From Alphaproteobacteria bacterium (GTDB lineage Bacteria > Pseudomonadota > Alphaproteobacteria > Rickettsiales > UBA3002), in NCBI GenBank assembly GCA_021732545.1, contig JAKFUW010000074.1:1-11114 (forward strand): a DNA stretch of 11,114 bases. The letters run 5' to 3'. Both the position numbers and the translations under genes were made by a program. The notes under the pieces were generated by a model. That model saw only the letters and a program-made list of their open reading frames with translations, ran no database searches and had not been told where the DNA came from. This document shows, piece after piece, positions 1 through 7,421 of this stretch (position 1 is its first letter; each line of letters opens with the position of its first letter).

Positions 1-2
1 GC

Positions 3-1064
3 ACTTTAAACGCTAAACAAAACGATAACAAAAATGATTTACCATTATTTCAGCTGCCTGAAAACACTCCAAATCCATCTCGGGACATTTTAAAAGACAT
101 TGTCAGCAATCTATCGGTTGGCGTCCAATCGCTGAACGAAAAAGAAATGGATCCGTGGTATCAAAGCCGTGGCGTGTCGATGACTTATTTCACTAACCGC
201 CATGATACCATCGCGGTGCCGCCCAAACACGCACCAACATTAGATGGCGATGTGGCAATTACTGACGATGGTCAAAAAGAGGCCAAAGCGCATCACCCTA
301 GCGCCATCACCTTTAATCTCAGGCATCCTTATATCCTGCAGCATTATCAATGCGCACTGGCATCATACGTTGGCAAACCTGCATTGCGCTTTGTGATGTT
401 TGATAAAGCGGGTGACCCTACTAATCCACATTATAGCCTGACCCTTCGAACGGCACCCGGCACCACCGATGAAATGATGAAGGTCGTGCAAGAAACACTC
501 GATGAGGCGTGCAATATAAAGCGAGATCATCACATTCGTTACAGACCGCCTACCTCACCCAATCCGTTGGTTTATAAAGATAAGGAAGGGAAGTTTCATT
601 CCTATATTAAGGTGCAAAAGCGCGAAGGCACGTCTGGAGGTGATCGCTGGGAACTGATCAGCACAAAACAAAAAAATCCTGAAAAGCCTAACGAGACATG
701 GGGAGCAGATCATCTACTTGACCCTCGCACGCTGGATGCATTGCACGATGTGTTTTTAACGTTATCCCGTACGCCAGAAGACCCAATCACCAGAAAACCT
801 AAAGAACGAACTGAAGGCGATATGCCTGTTATCGTTAGCAGCGCATTGAGTGATCCGGGTTTAGCCATCTTAAAAACTGACTGCAGTAAGGTAAAATTGC
901 GGCGTAATTCAAAGGATACAACAGACTGGAAAAGCGAGATTAAAAGCACAGTAGCAGAATGGTTTGATCATCGCATGGCTCAAATCAATATCTTTATGGG
1001 CGGGCAGGAACCTGTCGATAAGGCGCCGCCAATGGCACAAGCTGCGGCAGGACGAGGCCTATAA
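3..1064 (+). CDS. Unrecognised protein, 5' end beyond window (353 codons visible)
   Basis: I do not recognise this family. The frame is open from base 3, with no stop before the first ATG at 147 and no GTG or TTG start in those 48 codons, so the gene very likely begins left of the window and the ATG at 147 is internal. The visible protein is soluble-looking, with no signal peptide or membrane segment, and rich in charged residues and Pro. Around visible residues 144-180 a strand ending in RTAP is followed by an amphipathic helix and a second strand (HHIRYR). The protein ends in a Pro/Ala tail with MAQAAAGRG near the C-terminus. The next gene has a similar strand-TAP-helix-strand arrangement and a similar MQAAAHGG tail, so the two may be related in part or carry a common C-terminal signal; that is inference. 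The next gene starts 145 bases downstream on the same strand. Certainty that it is a real gene is high; its function is unknown. Confidence 0.75.
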   Translation, partial: TLNAKQNDNKNDLPLFQLPENTPNPSRDILKDIVSNLSVGVQSLNEKEMDPWYQSRGVSMTYFTNRHDTIAVPPKHAPTLDGDVAITDDGQKEAKAHHPSAITFNLRHPYILQHYQCALASYVGKPALRFVMFDKAGDPTNPHYSLTLRTAPGTTDEMMKVVQETLDEACNIKRDHHIRYRPPTSPNPLVYKDKEGKFHSYIKVQKREGTSGGDRWELISTKQKNPEKPNETWGADHLLDPRTLDALHDVFLTLSRTPEDPITRKPKERTEGDMPVIVSSALSDPGLAILKTDCSKVKLRRNSKDTTDWKSEIKSTVAEWFDHRMAQINIFMGGQEPVDKAPPMAQAAAGRGL

Positions 1065-1198
1065 ATCACCACCTATTAATGCTGCGCTGCAATATATGAC
1101 AGGCCTGTGAAGTTTTTGAGAAATCAGGCTATTTGCGTTTACAGACATGGCCCATCCGCGCTACTCTAAAGAACATAAAAATCATCACAAAAGAACGC

Positions 1199-1203
1199 AG
1201 GAA
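1199..1203 (+). promoter_or_regulatory. Shine-Dalgarno AGGAA setting the start of the hydrolase-like gene
   Basis: AGGAA lies six bases before the ATG at 1210. The longer in-frame ATG at 1147 has no purine-rich element at a suitable distance. This decides for the 685-codon reading of the following gene. Confidence 0.6.
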
Positions 1204-1209
1204 CTCCCT

Positions 1210-3267
1210 ATGGCGGATGGTGCATCGCCCCTTACAGGCAACGAAAATATTACCGTAGAAAAGACACGCAACAGCGGCTCCGCAAAATATGTGGATTTTA
1301 AAAATCGTGGAGAACATTTCATCGATTTCATGGCGAGATACCATGACTTCATCGGCAAAAATGCTGCAGCAATTGATACGCATATGGAGTCAGTTGCACG
1401 TTTGATGCGAGCGTTTGAAGCACCTTTCCGAGCATCTTACCGAGCAGCTGGGGGAGGCGATCTTCCTGAAAATCCATGGGTTACTGCAACCGAAGCAACT
1501 GGAAAATTATCCAAAGCATTGGCAAAAATGCAAGAAGATGCGTTTAAAGCCAATATGAAATCTAGTGTTTTTTGCTCACCTGAATATGCAAAGTTCATGC
1601 TAAGAGAGGGGATAAAAGAATTACCTGATGAAGAAGTAAACGCGAAACTGAATGATCGCTTCTTCACCCATAACAGCACGCAGGAAAAAGACAATCGTGA
1701 TGGTGCGCCACCCGGTTCGCTCAACCTTGTAAAACCCACGGACATTCAAGCGCAGTTTAATCAATCAGACACATCCAAATGGCCGAACCTAATTTTGACC
1801 AGCAGCCACGCACTGGTGCGCGACCACAAGGATGTATCCGACGTGATGAAAGGTTTTCATGCGATGATCACCCAAGCCTATGGCAGCGGCGAGGGTAATG
1901 ATCGTGGCAAAGATTTGCCACTCATTCGCAAATTAGGCGGAGCGTCGCCTGTTATCGATGCGGGCACAGGCAAGCCAACCCTGATGGTGTCTGCGGTCTA
2001 TAATGATCGCAACGCACTGGTCAATGGCGGCACCTTATTGCTGCGAATGCATCATTTGGATGAGGTGGGCAGAAAATATACTAGTCTGAAGCCCTCAGCC
2101 CAAGAACGAGCCGAGATGGAACGTGACTATCTGGGGTATGAACATGATCAGGGTGATAAATTGGGTGGCACGCAGATGTCGCATGCCTCGATTAATTTGG
2201 GCAAATTAATCTTATCGCTGATTGTAGAGAACTCTGATGATTTAGGGCCTGTGAATGCACGCGATAATCTTGAATTTTATCGCAAGCCATTGATCGAGTA
2301 TGATCCCCCGCTAAAATTACGCCCCGATGCCGATCAGGTGTTGCAACATATCAAGCTCGCAGGTTACAGCAAAGGTGGCACCATCGTCACCGATGCGCTG
2401 CGGTTTTTAGCATTGCAACTCGAACACCCCAACGACCTTGGCAAATCCTCGTTTGTCGATCACACGGGCAAAACCATCGATCACACCGACATCACGCGCA
2501 TGATGTCGCATATGGGTATTTTGTGCGTGAACCCGGGGATCACACCTCTATCGATTCGCGAGCAAGATCTGGGTATCCGCCGCATGAGCGTTCGTAATGA
2601 TAATGACATTGTGACGTCGCATTTATTTGCAAACTATGCGAAAGAGGAAAAGCTGAGGATCAAAGTAGATGCAAGCGGCGATTATGATAACGTCTATGTG
2701 GTCAATGGCACGAAGGATCATTTGGGCCACGGAATTGAAGATGCGCTGGGAAGTCGCGATAAGCCCGGATACATCATGAATAGTGGCGGCGAGGAATCTG
2801 AAGTAAAAATGCAGGTCAAAAGCAGGTTGCAAAGCTTCTTTGCCTCCTGTTATGACAAAGTGGGTATCAGCCAAGTGAAATTAAGCGCGCAAGGCGGTGA
2901 TTCTTACATATTAGATTTTGAGCTATCAACGGGCGTTCCTTACAAGGATTTTGTTGGAAGCACACAACAGCAGGTAGTTATCGAAAAGCTTAAAGGGGCA
3001 AGCTTTATTAGCCCAACCATGAAGCCTAGTTTAAAAGAAGGCGAGCCTTATAAAGGACAGATTTTGTTTACGGCTCCCAAGGGTTTAGACGTTGCACAAG
3101 CATGTCGTGATGCACTGGCCAAGCTCAACACCCTGCCCGAGCAAAATATCTTCATTTCGCGGACATCGCTTAATCAGTTGGCGCCTGAAAGACCTAATCG
3201 AAAAGCGGATATGCAAGCAGCAGCGCATGGCGGCCATGTACGACAGCCCGTTCTTCAGGTAGGCTGA
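1210..3267 (+). CDS. Putative alpha/beta-hydrolase (lipase-like) protein, 685 aa
   Basis: No family was recognised over the whole length, but the middle reads like an alpha/beta-hydrolase. A hydrophobic strand runs into GYSKGG, a GxSxG nucleophile elbow (Ser387), followed by a long helix. Next come a strand in MGILCVNPG, a strand leading to NDNDIV (candidate acid Asp466), and a strand followed by DHLGHG (candidate base His507). The order Ser-Asp-His and the RNDNDIV context resemble class 3 lipases, so a lipase, phospholipase or other esterase is the best guess; the substrate is unknown. Residues 1-190 are charged and helical with no signal peptide or membrane segment. The C-terminal 150 residues are a separate region with a strand-TAP-helix-strand unit (TAP from about residue 621) and an Ala-rich tail (MQAAAHGG from about 668) like that of the gene before it. 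An upstream in-frame ATG at 1147 would add 21 residues but lacks a ribosome binding site. A helicase gene follows after 65 bases. The gene is certain; the hydrolase call is moderate. Confidence 0.6.
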   Translation: MADGASPLTGNENITVEKTRNSGSAKYVDFKNRGEHFIDFMARYHDFIGKNAAAIDTHMESVARLMRAFEAPFRASYRAAGGGDLPENPWVTATEATGKLSKALAKMQEDAFKANMKSSVFCSPEYAKFMLREGIKELPDEEVNAKLNDRFFTHNSTQEKDNRDGAPPGSLNLVKPTDIQAQFNQSDTSKWPNLILTSSHALVRDHKDVSDVMKGFHAMITQAYGSGEGNDRGKDLPLIRKLGGASPVIDAGTGKPTLMVSAVYNDRNALVNGGTLLLRMHHLDEVGRKYTSLKPSAQERAEMERDYLGYEHDQGDKLGGTQMSHASINLGKLILSLIVENSDDLGPVNARDNLEFYRKPLIEYDPPLKLRPDADQVLQHIKLAGYSKGGTIVTDALRFLALQLEHPNDLGKSSFVDHTGKTIDHTDITRMMSHMGILCVNPGITPLSIREQDLGIRRMSVRNDNDIVTSHLFANYAKEEKLRIKVDASGDYDNVYVVNGTKDHLGHGIEDALGSRDKPGYIMNSGGEESEVKMQVKSRLQSFFASCYDKVGISQVKLSAQGGDSYILDFELSTGVPYKDFVGSTQQQVVIEKLKGASFISPTMKPSLKEGEPYKGQILFTAPKGLDVAQACRDALAKLNTLPEQNIFISRTSLNQLAPERPNRKADMQAAAHGGHVRQPVLQVG

Positions 3268-3332
3268 TCGCATCAATCTATTGCTAGGCTTCAACCACTC
3301 TCGATGATATATTCTCACAAAGCACAGGTTTC

Positions 3333-5645
3333 ATGACATTTTTCGACGCTCTTTTTGATACGCTCAAAGACCTGCCCGTGGCACCCATCGCAGGTGAGGT
3401 GGTGCAATCGGTGATGGCTGGTACCATCACGCAATTAGCCGCACCCACAGGCAGTGGCAAATCGATGATGGTGCCCGCAAAACTGGCCGATGCGATTTAT
3501 AAAGCAGATAAACACAACACGCTAAATGCATTGCAAAAGCAGGTGGTGGTGTTGGTGCCGCGCCGCTTTTTAGCCGTCGATGCTGCGATGAATGTCGCGA
3601 AAATGTCGGGCAAAATACTCGGCAACGAGGTGGGCTATGCGATTGGTGACATGGGTGGCGAGAAATCACTCAACTGTGATAACACCAAATTATTGTTTGT
3701 CACCTATGGCTATGCCATCAGCTCGGGTCTGATTAATGAAGCCCAAAACATCGTTCTCGACGAAGTGCACGAAGCCTCGGAAGATATTTCGCTGGCGCGC
3801 GCCATTTTGCACAAACGCAAAAAAGCGAATGCTCCAAAAGATAAAAATCTGCGCCTGCTCGAAATGAGCGCTACCATCGATGCGGAAAGTCAATCGCGCT
3901 ATTGGGGTGATATTTCAGGCGTTGAAACAAAGAACTATAAAGTGGATGGCTCGCAGCTGATCTGCGATGAACGCTACGATGATCCTATAAAATCTAAAAA
4001 ATCCATTACCGATCTTGCTTTAAACCTATTGCAAAAAGAAAATCGCAAAGGCATTGCGATCTTTCGGCCAGGCCTTCGCGAAATTCAAGAAACCGTTGCC
4101 GAGTTACAAAAAGCGATTGCAGCAGGAATTGAAAAGGACCCAACCTTAAGCAATGTGCAAGTGGTGCAGATTTATGGTGGCACTCCTTCTGATGAACGCA
4201 AAAAAGCCCGCCTGGCTCCTGAAACAGGCAAACGGAAAATCATCGTTGGCACCAATGTGATTGAATCGGGCGTCAACCTACTCTGGGTGGATTCAGGTAT
4301 CTCTGATGGGTTGGGGAATATCCCCTATGACCGGCCTGTCACAGGTGCGCGCGCCTTGGTTCAAGAGCCTCTGGCGCAGTGGCGGATCATTCAGCAGCGC
4401 GGGCGCATCAACCGCGCTCCGACAGACGAATTTCCAAGCGGGATTTTCATTCTACATTCCAGCACGCCGATGCTAAAGCGCGACGAACAAGCCTCGCCAG
4501 AACTCAAACGCCGCAGCGTGCGCAATGTCGCCTTTCGCGCCGCATGCCTTGGCCACACCCCTGACGCGCTAAAGTTCGACACAAAAATCAGTGACGATCG
4601 CTGGCTAGAAGCCAAAGAAGAGCTGATGCGCCTTGGCTTGATCGATGAAAGATGGAGGCTAAAAGACGATGGCAACTATGTCAAAGGGCTCCCCGTCTCC
4701 CCTGAAAGCGGCGCTATTTTGTGCGAAGCGCGGCGGATTGATATTGCGGCGGCTAGGTCAGGTAACCGCAATCATCGCAAGCTCTTAGGCGAAGCGATTA
4801 TCATGGCCGCACTGATTGAAAAAGGCGGCATGCGCGAAAAATCAAAGGAAGGGCATGGTCAGGACGGAGACTCAAACACGCATGGTGGATCGGATATTTT
4901 AGATGGCCTTAAAGCGTACCGCATTTTGGAGCAAAACCCGAATGCGCAGCTTGTGGCTCAAGCCGCGCTGCAAACCGATGACCCAAGCCCAGAGGATCAG
5001 GCGAAGATTGATGCGGCCCGCACCGCACTCAAAGCGGCATGTGATAGCCTCAATGTGCGCTACACCAGTTTTTGTGAAGCCATGATGGTGGTCAACGAGA
5101 TCCGCAGCCGACACGACAAGGACCCAAAATCAATTGTCATTAAAAATTCGATACTCCCTGACCCCCCTTATTATAATGGCCTTAAACGGTGTATTTTAAA
5201 TGGTAGCGCCAATCGCCTGTTCGAGCTGGAATCTGCAAAAGACCAAACGTACCGCGATCTATTGCGCGATTATAAAAATAACCCCAACAAGCAATATGCC
5301 TCTTTCACTGGGTATCATCTCAACCCAAATTCAGTTGAAAATCATGCGCCCGACATGGAGATACACGAAGCTCGTCGGCCAAAACAACGTGCGCGCGGGC
5401 AGACGCCCTTGCTGGTTGGCACCTTGCGCGAGATGCCAAGCAAAGGCGAAATCGAACCTGACACCGTGATCGATCAGGTGACATCGATTCCGGCGCAAGT
5501 ATTTCTGGATTGGACGAAAGGGCGCGATGAAAATATGCCTGAATCCGATAAATTATTGCAACCTCTGGAACACGAAAACGATTCTCTATCAGTTTGCTAC
5601 GCAGGTAAGGCAACATTTAAGATTCTGTTGGCGCAAGTAAAATGA
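3333..5645 (+). CDS. DEAH/RHA-family ATP-dependent RNA helicase (HrpA/HrpB-like), 770 aa
   Basis: This is a superfamily 2 helicase expected to use ATP to remodel RNA or RNA-protein complexes in the cytoplasm. Visible motifs in order: I, APTGSGKS (37-44); Ia, LVPRR (74-78); II, DEVH (143-146); III, SAT (179-181); V, GTNVIESGVNL (306-316); VI, QQRGRINR (354-361). After the two RecA-like domains come a winged helix (about 389-470, 'ELKRRSVRNVAF' and 'LMRLGLID'), a ratchet/HA2 region (about 480-620, 'SDILDGLKAYR'), and an OB-type domain (about 655-735, 'YHLNPNSV' and 'VTSIPAQVFLDW'). This is the DEAH/RHA order; the length is near HrpB and far below HrpA. Motif II is DEVH rather than DEAH, and motif VI departs from the usual QRxGRxGR. 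The ATG at 3333 has only a weak CAGG four bases before it, but motif I lies close behind, so little change in start is possible. The gene converges on rlmH. HrpA or HrpB orthology is not established, so no symbol is given. Confidence 0.88.
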   Translation: MTFFDALFDTLKDLPVAPIAGEVVQSVMAGTITQLAAPTGSGKSMMVPAKLADAIYKADKHNTLNALQKQVVVLVPRRFLAVDAAMNVAKMSGKILGNEVGYAIGDMGGEKSLNCDNTKLLFVTYGYAISSGLINEAQNIVLDEVHEASEDISLARAILHKRKKANAPKDKNLRLLEMSATIDAESQSRYWGDISGVETKNYKVDGSQLICDERYDDPIKSKKSITDLALNLLQKENRKGIAIFRPGLREIQETVAELQKAIAAGIEKDPTLSNVQVVQIYGGTPSDERKKARLAPETGKRKIIVGTNVIESGVNLLWVDSGISDGLGNIPYDRPVTGARALVQEPLAQWRIIQQRGRINRAPTDEFPSGIFILHSSTPMLKRDEQASPELKRRSVRNVAFRAACLGHTPDALKFDTKISDDRWLEAKEELMRLGLIDERWRLKDDGNYVKGLPVSPESGAILCEARRIDIAAARSGNRNHRKLLGEAIIMAALIEKGGMREKSKEGHGQDGDSNTHGGSDILDGLKAYRILEQNPNAQLVAQAALQTDDPSPEDQAKIDAARTALKAACDSLNVRYTSFCEAMMVVNEIRSRHDKDPKSIVIKNSILPDPPYYNGLKRCILNGSANRLFELESAKDQTYRDLLRDYKNNPNKQYASFTGYHLNPNSVENHAPDMEIHEARRPKQRARGQTPLLVGTLREMPSKGEIEPDTVIDQVTSIPAQVFLDWTKGRDENMPESDKLLQPLEHENDSLSVCYAGKATFKILLAQVK

Positions 5646-5648
5646 CGC

Positions 5649-5683
5649 GAGGCAGGGTGATCTTTAGCCCCTCTCTTTATTTT
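5649..5683 (+). terminator. Weak terminator-like hairpin after the helicase gene
   Basis: GAGG (5649-5652) can pair with CCTC (5670-5673) and an inner GG with CC, leaving a two-base bulge. A T-rich run, TCTTTATTTT (5674-5683), follows. It begins four bases after the helicase stop codon, which is a sensible place for a terminator, but the stem is imperfect. Confidence 0.3.
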
Positions 5684-5684
5684 C

Positions 5685-5707
5685 AGCCATCACCCCGATG
5701 GTTTGTT
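5685..5707 (+). terminator. Second possible terminator hairpin in the convergent gap
   Basis: A stem of seven pairs, one of them G-T (5685-5691 with 5697-5703), closes a five-base loop ACCCC. Its 3' arm ends in T's and TTTGTT spans the end of the stem. It could back up the preceding hairpin between the helicase and rlmH. The T-tract is short, so this is tentative. Confidence 0.3.
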
Positions 5708-5761
5708 AAATGTATAGGCATAATACCTTTCCTGATTAAAGGCGTGCCTGATTGGGAGACA

Positions 5762-6220
5762 TCACACGCGGTGATAGGGATGCCCTGTGAGTAATGTGTG
5801 CATGCGGTAGAGCTGTTCGGCAAGCATGGTGCGCACCAGCATGTGCGGCCAGGTCAGTGCGCCGAATGATAATACCAGCGCGGCTTTTTCGCGTACCGAT
5901 TCATCCAGCCCGTCTTGCCCGCCGATCACAATGCCGATATGCGATTGGCCGTTATTTTGAAAGCCAGAAAAAATACTAGCTAATGCCGCGCTACCCAGTG
6001 CTTTGCCGCGTTCATCGAGTGCGATGATAGCATGGCAATCCGCGCAGGCATCAAACAATAAAGCGGCCTCTGCTTTTTTACGCGCGGCGGATTCGAGGGT
6101 CTTTTTAATGTCAATTTCTTTGAGTGCAATCTGCCAGGGTGTTTGTTTGAAATAGCGCAGCATGATCTCGCGCTCAGGCGAGGTTTTCATTTTGCCCACG
6201 GCAGCAATGGTGATGCGCAT
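5762..6220 (-). CDS. rlmH: 23S rRNA (pseudouridine1915-N3)-methyltransferase RlmH
   Basis: RlmH is a small SPOUT-class methyltransferase that uses S-adenosylmethionine to methylate pseudouridine 1915 in helix 69 of 23S rRNA on the assembled 70S ribosome. The 152-residue length is close to the usual 155. Family signatures are complete: LDERGK (68-73), the knot motif VIGGQDG (98-104, with Gln at a position that is often Ala or Pro), LSFGALTWPH (117-126), EQLYR (135-139) and the terminal HPYHR (147-151) that closes the SAM and substrate site. The start is ATG at 6220, five bases after the rsfS stop, with no clear ribosome binding site, so translation is probably coupled to rsfS. It is the last gene of the minus-strand block and faces the helicase gene. 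Confidence 0.96.
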   Translation of the reverse strand: MRITIAAVGKMKTSPEREIMLRYFKQTPWQIALKEIDIKKTLESAARKKAEAALLFDACADCHAIIALDERGKALGSAALASIFSGFQNNGQSHIGIVIGGQDGLDESVREKAALVLSFGALTWPHMLVRTMLAEQLYRMHTLLTGHPYHRV

Positions 6221-6225
6221 TGTTT

Positions 6226-6675
6226 TTAAGCGGGCAGTTTTTGCTTAGATGTGCGTGTGCTTTTGCGCACGGTTTTGGGTGCGGCGTCTTCAGTGGCAGC
6301 GGGGATCGACCACATTCGTTCCAAATTATAAAATTCCCGTGCTTCGGGTTTGAATAAATGCACCACCACATCGCCTGCATCGAGCAGCACCCATTCGCAA
6401 TTTTCCATCCCTTCCACTGAAAGCGTGCCCACGCCAAAGGTGCGGAGTTTATCTTGGAGCTTATTGGCCATCGAACCCACATGGCGCTGCGAACGACCCG
6501 ATGCCACCACCATATAATCAGCAAAGCTGCATTTTTGGGAAATATCGATGAAGGTGATATCTTCGGCTTTGTCATCGTCGAGCGCAGTTCGGATTAAACT
6601 ACAAAGATCGGCGGAATCAACGGGGAAAGATGGCTGAATGGTGGTCACTCCTTTAGGGTTAAACCGTAACATCAT
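6226..6675 (-). CDS. rsfS: Ribosomal silencing factor RsfS
   Basis: RsfS (formerly YbeB, of the Iojap family) binds ribosomal protein uL14 on the large subunit and blocks joining of the small subunit, lowering translation when nutrients are scarce. Family motifs are clear: DYMVVASGRSQRHV (53-66), WVLLDAGDVVVHLF (95-108) and REFYNLERMW (113-122). The 149 residues include a short N-terminal extension and a Lys/Arg/Thr-rich tail of about 25 residues that looks disordered. The reading starts at ATGATG at 6675, inside the last codons of nadD (17-base overlap), with TAGG a few bases upstream. A later GTG at residue 10 has an AAGGA directly against it, too close to serve as its ribosome binding site. 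rlmH follows after five bases, the usual alphaproteobacterial order. Confidence 0.95.
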   Translation of the reverse strand: MMLRFNPKGVTTIQPSFPVDSADLCSLIRTALDDDKAEDITFIDISQKCSFADYMVVASGRSQRHVGSMANKLQDKLRTFGVGTLSVEGMENCEWVLLDAGDVVVHLFKPEAREFYNLERMWSIPAATEDAAPKTVRKSTRTSKQKLPA

Positions 6676-7273
6676 TATGGCCTAAAAATGCGTCTGCTCC
6701 AAGCGAATTTCGCAATTGGGTGGCAGAAAGCGGGTGGCGCGTCATAAATCCATAGACCCAGCAAGGGGCTGCGCTGTGGGCAAGCAGTGCGGCGTTGCGC
6801 GTCGGTAACCGAAAGCGCCGATAACGAATGGCGGCTTTGCTGCTAAGCGCCGCATAGGAAAATGGCGCGCGGTCAAACACCGCAATGGGGATACGCTCGA
6901 ACAGTTTTTCCCACGATTTCCAGCGCGTAAATTGTGCGAGATTATCCGCCCCCATCAGCCATACAAAGCGCGTGTTTGGGTGTTGTTGTTGCAGCGCGGT
7001 AACGGTATCAATGGTGTAATATAAATGCTGCGCGGCCTCGATGTCTGAAACCTCGATGTGTGGATGATGGTGAGCAATCTCTTTGGCAAAGCCAAGTCGC
7101 GTGTTGTAATCGGCCAGATTACTTTTGGATTTAAGCGGATTGTGCGGCGATACCAGCCACCACACCGCATCAAGCTTCAGTCGTTTGAGTGCCTCGTGCG
7201 ACAGATGCACATGCCCCGCATGCGCCGGATTAAACGACCCGCCAAGCAACCCGATGACATGTGGTTTTTTCAT
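6659..7273 (-). CDS. nadD: Nicotinate-nucleotide adenylyltransferase NadD
   Basis: NadD transfers AMP from ATP to nicotinate mononucleotide, giving deamido-NAD, the penultimate step of NAD synthesis. The N-terminus has the nucleotidyltransferase signature GGSFNPAHAGH (11-21, the HxGH class of motif). Then come WWLVSPHNPLK (38-48), MGADNL (107-112), TRWKSWEKL (116-124) and the C-terminal LSATQLRNS (182-190), which corresponds to the ATP-binding ISSTxIR motif. The 204-residue length is normal. The ATG at 7273 is preceded by AAAGG seven bases upstream. The end of the gene overlaps rsfS by 17 bases. It is separated from proA by 148 bases holding a palindromic repeat, the only sizeable gap in this block, so its expression could be partly independent of the upstream genes. 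Confidence 0.96.
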   Translation of the reverse strand: MKKPHVIGLLGGSFNPAHAGHVHLSHEALKRLKLDAVWWLVSPHNPLKSKSNLADYNTRLGFAKEIAHHHPHIEVSDIEAAQHLYYTIDTVTALQQQHPNTRFVWLMGADNLAQFTRWKSWEKLFERIPIAVFDRAPFSYAALSSKAAIRYRRFRLPTRNAALLAHSAAPCWVYGFMTRHPLSATQLRNSLGADAFLGHNDVTV

Positions 7274-7303
7274 ACACAGGCCTTTGCATCATGCGCGACC
7301 GCT

Positions 7304-7399
7304 CCTCCCCCGCTTGCGGGGGAGGCTGGGAGGGGGAATGGAATGGCTGAGAAGATCAACATTATTCCCCCCTCTAGCTCCCCCCGTAAACGGGGGGAG
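7304..7399. repeat. Composite G/C-rich palindromic intergenic repeat (REP/BIME-like)
   Basis: Two near-perfect hairpins bound this element. Bases 7304-7313 (CCTCCCCCGC) pair with 7316-7325 across a two-base TT loop. Bases 7378-7387 (CTCCCCCCGT) pair with 7390-7399 across an AA loop. Between them, 7321-7339 and 7364-7381 form an inner inverted repeat matching at about 15 of 18 positions with one unpaired base, so the whole can fold as a larger cruciform. This matches the general style of dispersed palindromic repeats in alphaproteobacterial intergenic DNA. No T-run follows either stem on the minus strand, so it is not a standard terminator. It could still slow transcription or protect mRNA ends between proA and nadD. 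No copy elsewhere in the window was seen. Confidence 0.8.
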
Positions 7400-7421
7400 A
7401 ATGTGTGCACGGCGTGTATCA

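Noticed and set aside
1099..1108. Ten-base palindrome ACAGGCCTGT after the first gene
   Set aside because: It has no loop and no T-run, and there is no second copy nearby to suggest an operator; too short to support a call.
1147..1209. In-frame ATG at 1147 as start of the hydrolase-like gene
   Set aside because: It has no ribosome binding site, while ATG 1210 has AGGAA six bases before it. The 21 added residues are His/Lys-rich and look like untranslated leader.
3281..3313. Possible promoter (TTGCTA and TATATT) before the helicase
   Set aside because: The spacer is 18-21 bases depending on the -10 chosen and both boxes are weak, so it is not better than chance in A/T-rich DNA.
1..5645. Known anti-phage defence system
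   Set aside because: No nuclease, TIR, cyclase or other named defence partner is visible, and a DEAH RNA helicase alone is not diagnostic.
6174..6575. 133-codon minus-strand frame overlapping rsfS and rlmH
   Set aside because: It lies in a different frame over two clearly conserved genes and has no recognisable motif; it is a shadow frame.
7304..7399. Possible CRISPR array from the repeated G/C-rich palindromes
   Set aside because: There are only two non-identical hairpins, with no regular repeat-spacer pattern and no cas genes.
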